A stretch of DNA of 64,000 bases. It comes from JACCTU01 sp963809175 (GTDB lineage Bacteria; Actinomycetota; Thermoleophilia; Gaiellales; Gaiellaceae). Shown here piece by piece: positions 1 through 7,787 of the stretch. Both the position numbers and the translations under genes were made by a program. The notes beneath the pieces were generated by a model. The model did not search any database, had not been told where the DNA came from, and was given only the letters and a program-made list of their open reading frames with translations. Each line of letters opens with the position of its first letter. The stretch's first letter is position 1. Location: NCBI GenBank assembly GCA_963809175.1, contig CAWEIK010000003.1, positions 124,001-188,000 of the forward strand, read 5' to 3'.

Positions 1-318
1 ATCGCGTCGCGCGCGAGGAGGTCTTCGGCCCCGTCGCGGCGGTGATCCCGTTCGACGACGAGGCGGACGCGGTCCGGATCGCGAACGACACGCCGTACGG
101 CTTGTCCGGGCTCGATCTGGACGCGCGACGGTGCGCGCGCGCTTCGCGTCGCGCGCGCGCTCGAGACGGGCGTCCTCTCCGTGAACTCGAACTCGTCCGT
201 TCGCCACTCGACGCCGTTCGGCGGCTTCAAGCAGTCGGGCTTCGGCCGGGAGCTCGGGATGCAGGCGCTCGAGGGCTACTCCGAGGTCAAGAACGTCTAC
301 GTGTCGACGGACGCCTGA
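1..318 (+). CDS. aldehyde dehydrogenase, C-terminal part (5' truncated by window, one frame break)
   Basis: NAD(P)-dependent oxidation of an aldehyde to its acid; the substrate cannot be read from this fragment. Reading from base 3 gives an EEVFGPV segment and then a NDTPYGLSG segment, both hallmarks of the ALDH C-terminal half. After about base 111 the frame must move by one (an extra c in gggctcg) to continue as SIWTRD, then TPFGGFKQSGFGRELG, ending at TGA 316-318. That last motif is the usual ALDH C-terminal signature. The gene is followed one base later by an SDR, so both probably belong to one catabolic operon. The family is secure. The frame break is more likely a sequence error than decay, because both sides are well conserved. 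Confidence 0.85.
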
Positions 319-319
319 G

Positions 320-1094
320 ATGGGACGGCTCGACGGCAAGGTCGCGGTGATCACCGGCGCGGGCGGCGGGATGGGCCGCGACGCTGCGCAGCTCTTCACG
401 GAGGAGGGCGCGAAGGTCTGCGCCGCCGACGTGCAGCTCGCCGCCGCCGAGGAGACGGTCGCGGCGTGTGCCGAGGGAACCGCGTTCGCGTTCGAGGTGG
501 ACGTCGCGAACGAGGAGCAGGTCGCGGCGATGATGCGCGCGACCGCCGACCGGTTCGGCGGGATCGACGTCCTCTACAACAACGCCGGCATCTCGCCCGA
601 CGACGACGCGTCGGTGCTCGACACCTCGGTCGAAGCGTGGGACCGCGTCCAGGACGTGAACACGAAGGGCGTCTTCCTCTGCTGCAAGCACGGGATCCCG
701 TACCTGCGCGAGCGGGGCGGAGGCTCGGTGATCAACGTCGCATCGTTCGTCGCCGTCGCTCGGGGCCGCGACCTCGCAGATCTCCTACAGCGCGTCGAAG
801 GGCGCCGTGCTCTCGATGAGCCGCGAGCTCGCAGTGCAGTTCGCGCGCGAGGGCATCCGCGTCAACGCGCTCTGCCCGGGGCCGGTCGAGACGCCGCTCC
901 TGCTCAACATCTTCGGCGACGACCCCGCCGCGCTCGAGCGGCGGCGGATCCACTGGCCGACGGGCCGACTCGCGAAGCCGCGCGAGATCGTGAACGGCGC
1001 GCTCTTCCTCGCGAGCGACGAGTCCTCGTACGTGAACGGCGCGACGTTCCTCGTCGACGGCGGGCTCACCGCCGCGTACGTCACGCCCGAGTGA
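320..1094 (+). CDS. short-chain dehydrogenase/reductase (one frame break)
   Basis: NAD(P)-dependent oxidoreductase of the classical SDR family, about 258 residues, cytosolic, substrate unknown. The N-terminal Rossmann motif TGAGGGMG is at residues about 13-20, NNAG at about 90, and the catalytic Tyr-x3-Lys is YSASK. The YSASK part is only reached by moving one frame near base 765 (gtcgctcggg read as if one base were extra). The C-terminal frame then gives RVNALCPGPVETP and ends at TGA 1092-1094. A long open frame 320-1573 joins this N-terminus to the next gene only because of the extra base. The gene starts one base after the aldehyde dehydrogenase stop, and its stop overlaps the GTG of the GrpB gene. 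Confidence 0.85.
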
Positions 1095-1573
1095 GCGTCG
1101 AGGTCGTCGAGTACGACGACGCCTGGCCCGCGCGGTTCACGGCGGAGGCCGATCAGATCCGTGCCGCGCTGGGCTCGCAGCTGCGGAAGATCGAGCACGT
1201 CGGCTCGACGTCGGTACCGGGGCTCGCCGCGAAGCCGATCGTCGACATCGCGTTGTCCGTGGAGTCGTTCGACGCGCTCGACATCGCGGCGCTCGAGGAG
1301 CTCGGCTATCGGTACGTCCAGGAGTACGACGAGGAGACGCCGAACCGGCGCTACTTCAGCAAGCCGGGCTACCACGTCCACGCGTACGAGCAGGAGCACG
1401 AGGAGTTCCTCGACTACGTCCGCTTTCGCGACTACCTACGCACGCACGACGAGGACCGCGATGCGTACGGCGCGCTGAAGCTCCGCCTCGCGCGGGATCA
1501 CGAGCCGGCGGAGTACCAGGACGCGAAGGGCCCCTTCGTGGCCCGTCTGGTCGAGATGCTGCGGCGCGGCTAG
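1091..1573 (+). CDS. GrpB/UPF0157 family protein (nucleotidyltransferase-like fold)
   Basis: 160-residue protein of the GrpB family, structurally related to nucleotidyltransferases; the biochemical role of the family is not established. The diagnostic segment HVGSTSVPGLAAKPIVDI is at residues about 37-54 and is followed by the usual YHVHAY segment. The start is taken as GTG 1091 because it overlaps the upstream TGA (GTGA), a coupling style seen all over this window, and the protein then has the normal family length. The 3' end overlaps the convergent YjbQ gene by 4 nt. Confidence 0.85.
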   Translation: MSVEVVEYDDAWPARFTAEADQIRAALGSQLRKIEHVGSTSVPGLAAKPIVDIALSVESFDALDIAALEELGYRYVQEYDEETPNRRYFSKPGYHVHAYEQEHEEFLDYVRFRDYLRTHDEDRDAYGALKLRLARDHEPAEYQDAKGPFVARLVEMLRRG

Positions 1574-2022
1574 GTGCCGACGACCTGGACGACCCAGCGC
1601 CGATCGCGCTCGCGGTCGAGCTCCAGGAAGAGCACGCGCTGCCAGGTTCCGAGCTGGAGCTTCCCGTCGATCACGGGGATGGACTCGCCGGCTGACCCGA
1701 GCAGCATCGACATGCAGTGCGAGTGGCCGTTCCCGAACTCGACGTCCTCCTCGCAGATGTTCTCCGTCCGCTTGTCCCAGTCGTCGTGGGCGTAGTACTC
1801 GTCGCTCGGCACGAGGCGCTTCAGCATCGTCGCGAAGTCCTCGAGGAAGCCCTTCTCGAACTCGTTGACCCGGACGCAGCAGGTCGTGTGGGGCGAGTAG
1901 ACGCAGGCGATCCCCTGCGCGATCCCGCTCTCGCGGACGACGTCGTTGACCTCGTCTGTGATGTCGCGAACGGAGAGGCCCCCGGTCGTCCGGAACTGCG
2001 ATTCGCGCTGGAAGACCTTCAC
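1570..2022 (-). CDS. YjbQ/UPF0047 family protein
   Basis: 150-residue member of the YjbQ (UPF0047) family, named secondary thiamine-phosphate synthase in databases from weak in vivo activity; the true role is uncertain. It shows the family's histidine-rich metal or phosphate site: HTTCCVRVNE, YAHDDW, then NGHSHCMSMLLG and the C-terminal GTWQRVLFLELD. It starts at GTG (complement of bases 2020-2022) and is convergent with the GrpB gene. The assignment to the family is secure, the function is not. Confidence 0.85.
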   Translation of the reverse strand: MKVFQRESQFRTTGGLSVRDITDEVNDVVRESGIAQGIACVYSPHTTCCVRVNEFEKGFLEDFATMLKRLVPSDEYYAHDDWDKRTENICEEDVEFGNGHSHCMSMLLGSAGESIPVIDGKLQLGTWQRVLFLELDRERDRRWVVQVVGT

Positions 2023-2091
2023 CGCGCGAGATCCTAGCGAGGGTCTGATAGGGACTGCGGAGAACCGGTACGGGTTAGCCTTGGCGAGGCC

Positions 2092-2164
2092 GGGCCCGTA
2101 GCTCAGCGGTTAGAGCAGCGGACTCATAATCCGTCGGTCCCAGGTTCGAATCCTGGCGGGCCCT
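2092..2164 (+). tRNA. tRNA with CAT anticodon (tRNA-Met or lysidine-type tRNA-Ile2)
   Basis: A complete cloverleaf is visible. The acceptor arm GGGCCCG pairs with CGGGCCC at 2157-2163. The D arm is GCTC...GAGC, the anticodon stem GCGGA/TCCGT carries loop CTCATAA, and the T arm is CCAGG-TTCGAAT-CCTGG. The anticodon is CAT. The sequence looks closer to tRNA-Ile2, where C34 is modified to lysidine by TilS, than to initiator tRNA (no mismatch at the first acceptor pair, no GGG-CCC anticodon stem). Elongator Met cannot be excluded by eye. The 3' CCA is not encoded; ttcgg follows. Confidence 0.92.
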
Positions 2165-2170
2165 TCGGCA

Positions 2171-2205
2171 CCGCGCAGCCATGCAGGTTCCGCATAGCTG
2201 CGCGG
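2171..2205. terminator. hairpin downstream of the tRNA
   Basis: Perfect 9-bp outer stem CCGCGCAGC/GCTGCGCGG, one c-a mismatch, then ATGC/GCAT and a 7-nt loop. It begins 7 nt after the tRNA and lies 43 nt before the next start. No T-run follows, so it may be a processing or termination hairpin for the tRNA transcript, or a leader structure of the next gene. Confidence 0.5.
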
Positions 2206-2247
2206 GAAGGGCCCGTCGAAGTCGGAACGGCCGAAAGGAGAACCGAG

Positions 2248-2841
2248 CTGGGAAAGATCGTCATCAGTGAGAACGTCACGCTCGACGGAGTCGTCCAGGA
2301 CCCGGCCGGTGCGGAAGGCTTCGGGCGCGGCGGTTGGGTCGGTCGTGTCGGCGAGCGGGGTCGCGCTGAGGCGGCCAAGGTCCTGCTCGACGAGGCGCTG
2401 GGCGCCGAGGCCCAGCTGTTCGGTCGGCGAACCTACGAGTTCCTCGCCGCGCGGTGGCCATCCCGGAGTGGCGAATTGGCGGACAGGTTGAACGACATGC
2501 CCAAGTACGTCGTGTCCTCGACCCTGAAGGATCCCGAGTGGAACAACTCGACGGTGCTTGCGGGCGACGTCATGCAGGAGGTCTCGAAGCTGAAGGAGGA
2601 GCTAGACGGAGAGATCATCGTCGCCGGCAGCATCCGGCTCGTCCGCACGCTGATGAAGAACGACCTGGTCGACGAGCTGCGGCTGATGATCTACCCGGTC
2701 CTGCTCGGGGCCGGCGAGCGCCTCTTCGGCGAGACCAGCGACGAAAGGCCGGTGCGCCTCGTCGAGACCCGGACCGTCGCCGACCTCGCCTACCTCACCT
2801 ACGAGGTCGTCCGCGGCCTCGACGCGTCCCAGAGGAAATAG
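2248..2841 (+). CDS. dihydrofolate reductase (RibD C-terminal-like) family protein
   Basis: 197-residue NADPH-dependent reductase of the DHFR/RibD-C fold, typical of actinobacterial stand-alone paralogues with unknown substrate. It opens with GKIVISENVTLDGVVQDP, the usual N-terminus. Further on come the LFGRRTYE segment, IIVAGSIRLVRTLMKNDLVD and LMIYPVLLGAGERLF. The only start that fits is CTG at 2248: there is no ATG, GTG or TTG in frame between the tRNA hairpin and the conserved N-terminus, and AAAGGAG lies 7 nt upstream (2234-2240). The 3' end overlaps a convergent small membrane protein gene. Confidence 0.85.
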   Translation: MGKIVISENVTLDGVVQDPAGAEGFGRGGWVGRVGERGRAEAAKVLLDEALGAEAQLFGRRTYEFLAARWPSRSGELADRLNDMPKYVVSSTLKDPEWNNSTVLAGDVMQEVSKLKEELDGEIIVAGSIRLVRTLMKNDLVDELRLMIYPVLLGAGERLFGETSDERPVRLVETRTVADLAYLTYEVVRGLDASQRK

Positions 2842-3017
2842 ACGAACACTCCGACGAGTGGGACGACGAGTATGGCAACGAGCCAGAGCAACTTGCCGGC
2901 GAATCCGAGATCGCGGCGGCGGACGACTCGGACGGCGACGAGCAGCCAGACGAGGATCCACGCGACGAGCGCCGCGGCGGCAAGCCCCGTACCGAAGGTG
3001 TAAGCAAGCGGCGCCAC
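2799..3017 (-). CDS. small membrane protein, PLDc_N (phospholipase D N-terminal-like) type
   Basis: 72 residues with two hydrophobic helices, about 5-27 and 41-65. The second ends in LVVPLVGVFVYFLWDASRP, the form seen in the short PLDc_N domain that precedes cardiolipin synthases or stands alone. It starts at GTG (complement 3015-3017) and overlaps the 3' end of the DHFR-like gene by 43 nt on the other strand. The role is unknown; the membrane location is clear from hydrophobicity. Confidence 0.65.
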   Translation of the reverse strand: MAPLAYTFGTGLAAAALVAWILVWLLVAVRVVRRRDLGFAGKLLWLVAILVVPLVGVFVYFLWDASRPRTTS

Positions 3018-3133
3018 GGTGGTCCGAAACCTATAGCGATACGCGTCAGACGTGGCTCAGACGCGCTGGTGGGCCTTCCCCGACCGCCTTTAGTCGGCTC
3101 TCGCGGGCGCCGATACACCCAGTGGCCCCTCGA

Positions 3134-4765
3134 ATGCGCACATCCTCAGAGCACCCGCACGGCCCCCCGCGGCTCGTTCTTCGCTTCGCGGTGTACGCGG
3201 GCGCCGCCGTACTGCTTGCGGTCGTGGGTGCGCTCGTTCTCTCCCGGTTCAACGCCTCGCAGAGCGCCGAGGGCGATCTCGCCGACGACGCCGCCTACGT
3301 CGCGGACGAGCTCGGTCGCGACGACCTCGTTCGCGTCGGCTTCCAGGGCCGGGTCTCGGACGACATCGAGGCACAGCTGGACGAGTTCCTCGGCCCGATC
3401 GCCGGTGCTCGCGACCTGACCCGCGCCTCGCTCGTCGCGCCGGACGGAACGATCACGTACTCCACCGATCACGCGCTGCGCGGCAAGCCCGCGTCGTCGC
3501 TCGGCAACGGGACGCTCGACGCGAGCGCGCCCGTCCAGTGGGTGCTCGAGACCGGGCGAACGCGCGGGCGGTTCGTGGCGGAGCGCAACGATGCCGTCAT
3601 CGCCGCCGAGGTGCAGCGCACGTTCCTGACGCAGTCCGCGCTCGTCATCCTGGCCCTGCTCCTCCTCTATGGAGCGTTGATCCCCGTCTTCCGAAAGGTC
3701 ACTGCCGAGCTCGAGGCGCGAAACCGCCGGCTCGTCGAGAGCGAGGGCCGCTACCGAACGCTGATGGAGCAGGCTTCGGACGCGATCTTCGTCGCCGACG
3801 CCAAGGGCCGCCTGACCGAGGTGAACGAGCACGCAACCGAGCTGCTCGGCTACACGCGCGACGAGCTCTTGCAGCGCCACGCGATGGACCTGATGAGCAT
3901 CGAGGACGTCGCCCGGCTGCCGCTCCACCTGCGCGACCTGAAAGCGGGCAAGACGATCCTCATGGAGCGCCCTGTGCGCCGAAAGGACGGCACGTTCCTC
4001 ACCGGTGACGTCTCGGCGAAGATCCTGGCGGACGGCCGCCTGATGACGAGCATCCGCGACGTCTCCGAGCGCAAGCAGCTTCGCGAGGCGCAGAAGCACG
4101 AGGCCGTCGGCCGCTTCGCCTCGGGCATCGCCGACGACTTCTCCGAGCTGGTGGACTCCATCGCCGTTCACGCCGACGAGCTCGCGAATCGCATCGGCAC
4201 CGACCCGAGCGTGGTCGCGATCCGGTCACAGCTTGCAGCGACGTATGCGCTGACCTTGCAGCTGCGCGCGATCGGCGACCGGCAGGAGCTCAACCCCGTG
4301 CTGATCGATCTCAACGAGCTTCTGGGCTCACGACGCGACTTGCTGCGCGACGTGGCCGGGCCGCACGTCGATGTGGTGGTCCGGACCGGGGAGGACGTCG
4401 AGCAGGTTCACGCCGACCCCGTGCAGCTCGAGCGTGTGATCGTCGACCTCGTTCTGCACGCGCGCTCGGCGATGCCGAACGGTGGCACCGTCACACTCGA
4501 GACCGCAAGCGTCGACTTCGAGCAGCACGGCCGAGATCGCCGCAGTGGCACCGGCCGCCACGTGATGCTCGCGATCAGCGATACCGGCGGCGAGCCGGGC
4601 GACGAAGAGACCGGCGAGCGGCTCGGCCTCGGACTTGCAGCCGTCTACGGCGTCGTCCACCAGAGCGGCGGTTCGATCGGCATCGAGAGCGAGCCCGGCG
4701 AGGGCACGACCGTGCGGATCTACCTCCCGGCAGCCGACGTGCTAGCCGCGCTCGGCCGCACGTAG
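3134..4765 (+). CDS. membrane PAS sensor kinase-like protein lacking the phosphoacceptor His (probable pseudokinase)
   Basis: 543 residues: membrane helix about 14-36, extracytoplasmic segment about 40-165, second helix about 166-190, one PAS domain about 205-315, then a region matching the DHp/HATPase core of PAS hybrid-type histidine kinases. In relatives the H-box reads GxAHDFNN; here it is GIADDFSE, with Asp334 where the phosphorylated His should be. The N-box, usually NLxxNARDAM, reads DLVLHARSAM with His442 in place of the Mg-binding Asn. The C-terminal GLGLAAVYGVVHQSGG segment is kept. It therefore probably cannot autophosphorylate in the usual way. ATG 3134 is chosen because the first helix follows directly. 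No response regulator is adjacent. Confidence 0.8.
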   Translation: MRTSSEHPHGPPRLVLRFAVYAGAAVLLAVVGALVLSRFNASQSAEGDLADDAAYVADELGRDDLVRVGFQGRVSDDIEAQLDEFLGPIAGARDLTRASLVAPDGTITYSTDHALRGKPASSLGNGTLDASAPVQWVLETGRTRGRFVAERNDAVIAAEVQRTFLTQSALVILALLLLYGALIPVFRKVTAELEARNRRLVESEGRYRTLMEQASDAIFVADAKGRLTEVNEHATELLGYTRDELLQRHAMDLMSIEDVARLPLHLRDLKAGKTILMERPVRRKDGTFLTGDVSAKILADGRLMTSIRDVSERKQLREAQKHEAVGRFASGIADDFSELVDSIAVHADELANRIGTDPSVVAIRSQLAATYALTLQLRAIGDRQELNPVLIDLNELLGSRRDLLRDVAGPHVDVVVRTGEDVEQVHADPVQLERVIVDLVLHARSAMPNGGTVTLETASVDFEQHGRDRRSGTGRHVMLAISDTGGEPGDEETGERLGLGLAAVYGVVHQSGGSIGIESEPGEGTTVRIYLPAADVLAALGRT

Positions 4766-5500
4766 CCCGGTCAGCGCCCAGAAGCCGAACAACGCCGCGA
4801 GCGGGACACCGATCCCGAACGCGATCGCGACCTCCTCGGTCGAGCCGGCGAGCAGGCTGCGCGCACCTTCGATGAACGCCGTGAACGGGTTGACGCTCGC
4901 GACCGCGTGGATCCAGCCGGTGAGCAGCTCGATCGGCACGAACACGGGGGCGAGGAAGATCACGAGGAAGATCGGGAACTGCATGATCGGCCCCGCCTGC
5001 GTCGAGCGAAGTCGCAACGCGACGCCTGACGCCCAGAGGATGCCGATCAGGTTGACGGTCAGCCCGAGCAGCAAGAGCGCGAAGAGGTCGAACCCGTTGC
5101 CGAGGATCTCCATCCCCATCAGCAGGCCGATCGAGAACACGACCGCGGTGTTCAGGACCCACCGGAGCATCGTCGCGAGTGCGTAACCGGCGACGATGCC
5201 GCTGCGTCTCGGCGCCGCGATCATCAGGCGGCGCGCGAAGCCGCGCTCGAAGTCCTGCGCGATCCCGAACCCGGTGAAGACACCGGCCATCGCCGCGGAT
5301 TGCACCAGCACGAACGCGAACTGGAACGTGACATAGCCGGGCTCGTAGTCGAAGCCGGGGATCTGGTCGACCGCGGACAACGCCCCTGCGAACCCGACGA
5401 AGAAGATGACGGGGAACATGAGGGCGGGCAGCAAGAAGGAGAGGTTCGTGAGCGACTTCTTCATCACCCGGTAGGCCACCGCCCACGCGACGCTCGTCAT
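4742..5500 (-). CDS. ABC-2 type transporter permease
   Basis: 252-residue permease of the ABC-2 (DrrB-like) class with about six membrane helices, for example MFPVIFFVGFAGA near the N-terminus and FPIFLVIFLAPVFVPIELL in the middle. It is probably the membrane half of an exporter for drugs or lipids together with the two upstream genes. Its ATG overlaps the stop of the upstream permease (ATGA), so the three genes are translationally coupled. The 3' end overlaps the convergent pseudokinase gene by 24 nt. Confidence 0.88.
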   Translation of the reverse strand: MTSVAWAVAYRVMKKSLTNLSFLLPALMFPVIFFVGFAGALSAVDQIPGFDYEPGYVTFQFAFVLVQSAAMAGVFTGFGIAQDFERGFARRLMIAAPRRSGIVAGYALATMLRWVLNTAVVFSIGLLMGMEILGNGFDLFALLLLGLTVNLIGILWASGVALRLRSTQAGPIMQFPIFLVIFLAPVFVPIELLTGWIHAVASVNPFTAFIEGARSLLAGSTEEVAIAFGIGVPLAALFGFWALTGLRAAERG

Positions 5501-6270
5501 GTGCGTGTCATCCTCGCCTGGAAGGCTCGCGCCGAGATCGCCAGCGCAACCGCGATCGCTGCGAGGGCGACGCCGAAGCCGATCGCGAGCGTCTCGAGGT
5601 CCCAGCCGGCGATGACCAGCGAGCGGAGGCCCTCGATCAAATAGGAAACCGGGTTGATGGTCGCGATCCACTGGAACCACTCGTTCTCGATCAGGTTGCG
5701 CGGCATGTTCATCGACGAGAGGAACAGGGCGACGAAGAAGAGCGGAAAGATGCCCTGGACCGCCTCGGGTGAGCCGCTGCGAAGCGCGAAGGTCATGCCC
5801 GCGGCCCCGATCGCCACGGCGCCGAGCGCGGCGAGCAGGAACAGCACGGGGATCCCCAACAGGCCGGCGTCGAAGTGCGCTCCCATCAAGAGCCCGCCGA
5901 CGAAGAAGATGCAGCACTGGATCAGCACGATCGCAACGCCCCCGGCGAGGTTGCCGAGCATGATCGCGCTGCCCCGCGCCGGTGTGAGCGCAAGCCGGTT
6001 GAGAAAACCCGTGTCGATGTCGCGGCCGAGCTCGATCGCCGAGTTGAGTGCGGCGAAGAGCGCACCGTGCACGAACGGGATCGCGAACATGAAGTCGATG
6101 TAGGAGTCGGCGGGGAAGCCCGGGAGCTCGGAGGCGGGGCTCAGCCCGTTCGAGACGACGAACAGGAAGAAGAGCGGAAAGACGAGCGCGAAGGCCATCT
6201 GCCCCGGTTGTCGGATCGAGCGCAGGAACGCCCGCCTGCCGAGGAACGCGATCTGCGCAGCGGCGCTCAA
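5497..6270 (-). CDS. ABC-2 type transporter permease
   Basis: 257-residue membrane protein, second ABC-2 permease of the exporter. It has about six hydrophobic segments and the ABC-2 signature region ending NPVSYLIEGLRSLV. The start is TTG (complement 6268-6270), overlapping the ATPase gene stop. Two adjacent permease genes suggest a heterodimeric membrane channel served by one ATPase. The substrate cannot be told. Confidence 0.88.
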   Translation of the reverse strand: MSAAAQIAFLGRRAFLRSIRQPGQMAFALVFPLFFLFVVSNGLSPASELPGFPADSYIDFMFAIPFVHGALFAALNSAIELGRDIDTGFLNRLALTPARGSAIMLGNLAGGVAIVLIQCCIFFVGGLLMGAHFDAGLLGIPVLFLLAALGAVAIGAAGMTFALRSGSPEAVQGIFPLFFVALFLSSMNMPRNLIENEWFQWIATINPVSYLIEGLRSLVIAGWDLETLAIGFGVALAAIAVALAISARAFQARMTRT

Positions 6271-7232
6271 GCGCCGACGGGCTCCGGCTGCGCCTCGGCC
6301 TGGCCCTCGAGCCGGTGGCCGGTCTTCGCGAGGAAGACGTCGTCGAGCGAGGGCTCGTCGAGCTCGAGGTGCGCGACCTTCAGGCTCTCGGCGTCGAGGG
6401 CGCGCACGACGTCGGCGAGGTCGTAGCCGACGTCCAGCCGAACCGCGACGCGCCCGGGCTCCGCTTCGACCGGGGCGCCGAAGCGGTCGAGCGTCTTGAC
6501 GATCGCGTCGCGCTCGTCGGGGTCGGCGGGCGCGACCTGCACGGTCGGCCGCCCGATCTCGGCCTTCAGCTCCGACGGCGTGCCTTCGGCGACGATCCGG
6601 CCGGAGTCGATGATCCCGACGCGGTCCGCGAGCACGTCGGCCTCTTCGAGGTACTGCGTCGTCAGGAAGACGGTGACGCTGTCCTCGCGCGCGAGCCGTG
6701 CCACCTCGACCCAGAGCGCGCTGCGGCTCTGAGGGTCGAGCCCGGTCGTGGGCTCGTCGAGGAAGAGGATCGAGGGCCGGTGCAGGAGCGCGAGCGCGAG
6801 GTCGAGGCGGCGCTTCATCCCGCCCGAGTACGTGCGCACCTTGCGGTCGGCGGCGTCGGTCAGGCCGACGCGCTCGAGCAGCTCGTCGCCGCGGCTGGCG
6901 CGCTCCGCGCGCGAGAGGCCGTGCAGCGACGCCTGCAGGCGGACGTGGTCGCGGCCCGTGAGAAAGGGGTCGAGCGCAGCCTCCTGGAGCGCGGCGCCGA
7001 TCAGCTGGCGCACCTTCGGGCCGTCCTTGACGACGTCGAACCCGCCGACGATCGCGCGGCCGCCGGTGGGCGGCATCAGCGTGGTCAGCATGTGGACGGT
7101 CGTCGACTTGCCCGCGCCGTTCGGGCCGAGAAACCCGTAGATCTCGCCGTCGGCGACCTCGAGGTCGATCCCGTCGACGGCCCGAACGGCCTTGAACTCG
7201 CGGACGAGCCGCTCGGCGACGATGGCGCTCAC
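6267..7232 (-). CDS. ABC transporter ATP-binding protein (DrrA-like)
   Basis: 321-residue ATPase powering the ABC-2 exporter. Walker A is GPNGAGKST, the signature is YSGGMKRRLDLA, Walker B is ILFLDEPTTGLD, and there is a C-terminal extension of about 80 residues as in daunorubicin-resistance DrrA ATPases. GTG at the complement of 7230-7232 is chosen because it places IVAERLVREFKAVRAV at the N-terminus, the normal DrrA beginning. It is transcribed divergently from a MarR-type gene 58 nt away, a common arrangement for a regulator controlling an exporter. Confidence 0.92.
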   Translation of the reverse strand: MSAIVAERLVREFKAVRAVDGIDLEVADGEIYGFLGPNGAGKSTTVHMLTTLMPPTGGRAIVGGFDVVKDGPKVRQLIGAALQEAALDPFLTGRDHVRLQASLHGLSRAERASRGDELLERVGLTDAADRKVRTYSGGMKRRLDLALALLHRPSILFLDEPTTGLDPQSRSALWVEVARLAREDSVTVFLTTQYLEEADVLADRVGIIDSGRIVAEGTPSELKAEIGRPTVQVAPADPDERDAIVKTLDRFGAPVEAEPGRVAVRLDVGYDLADVVRALDAESLKVAHLELDEPSLDDVFLAKTGHRLEGQAEAQPEPVGA

Positions 7233-7290
7233 CGTCGAAAGGTAGCGACGGGCGGTCCAGCCGCGTGATCGAGGCATACTTGAGGTGTCA

Positions 7291-7777
7291 ATGGAGCGCA
7301 CCATGACCGGACCGAAGGCGAAGGCCGAGACCGAGTTCGAGCCGTTCGTTCGCTTCCTGCGCGCCCACGCGGTGGTCGTCCGCGAGCTCTCGTCCGAGCT
7401 CGTCGCGGAGCACGACCTCACGATCAACGACTACGAGGTGCTCTTGCGGCTCTCGAGGGCCGACGGCAACCGGATGCGCAGGGTCGACCTCGCGCAGGAG
7501 GTGCTGCTCACTCCGTCGGGGATCACGCGGTTGCTCGAGGGGCTCGAGCGCGCGGGCTACGTGGAGCGCGTGGCCTGCAAGGACGACCTTCGCGTCAGCT
7601 ACGCGCAGTTGACCCCCGCAGGACGCACAAAGCTGCGCGCGGCGGGCAAGACGCACGTCGCCGGCATCCACCGCCTCTTCCTCGACCACTTCGACGACGA
7701 CGAGCGTGCGCGTCGTCGCTGAGCTGCTGGGACGGCTCACGGAAGGCGAGGACGGCGAGGCTTGCGCGCCCGAGTAA
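7291..7777 (+). CDS. MarR family transcriptional regulator (one frame break near the 3' end)
   Basis: Winged-helix dimeric repressor of about 160 residues, probably controlling the divergent ABC exporter. It has the MarR core: the LTINDYEVLLRLSR helix, MRRVDLAQEVLLTPSGITRLLEGLERAGYV as the recognition region, and the DDLRVSYAQLTPAGR wing. The uninterrupted frame stops at 7722 after RARRR, but reading past one extra base near 7704 gives VRVVAELLGRLTEG, a normal MarR C-terminal dimerisation helix, ending at TAA 7775-7777. A TTGA-N4-TCAA half-palindrome at 7280-7291 overlaps the start and may be an operator. GTG 7285 is an alternative start. Confidence 0.82.
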
Positions 7778-7787
7778 ACTGACCGCG

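Noticed and set aside
320..1573. Apparent SDR-GrpB fusion protein in one long frame
   Set aside because: The middle of that frame is low-complexity Arg/Ala sequence, while the true SDR C-terminus with YSASK and RVNALCPG is in the next frame; the fusion is produced by one extra base.
2124..2378. Minus-strand frame ending PPGFEPGTDGL
   Set aside because: It is the antisense translation of the tRNA gene, a well-known artefact.
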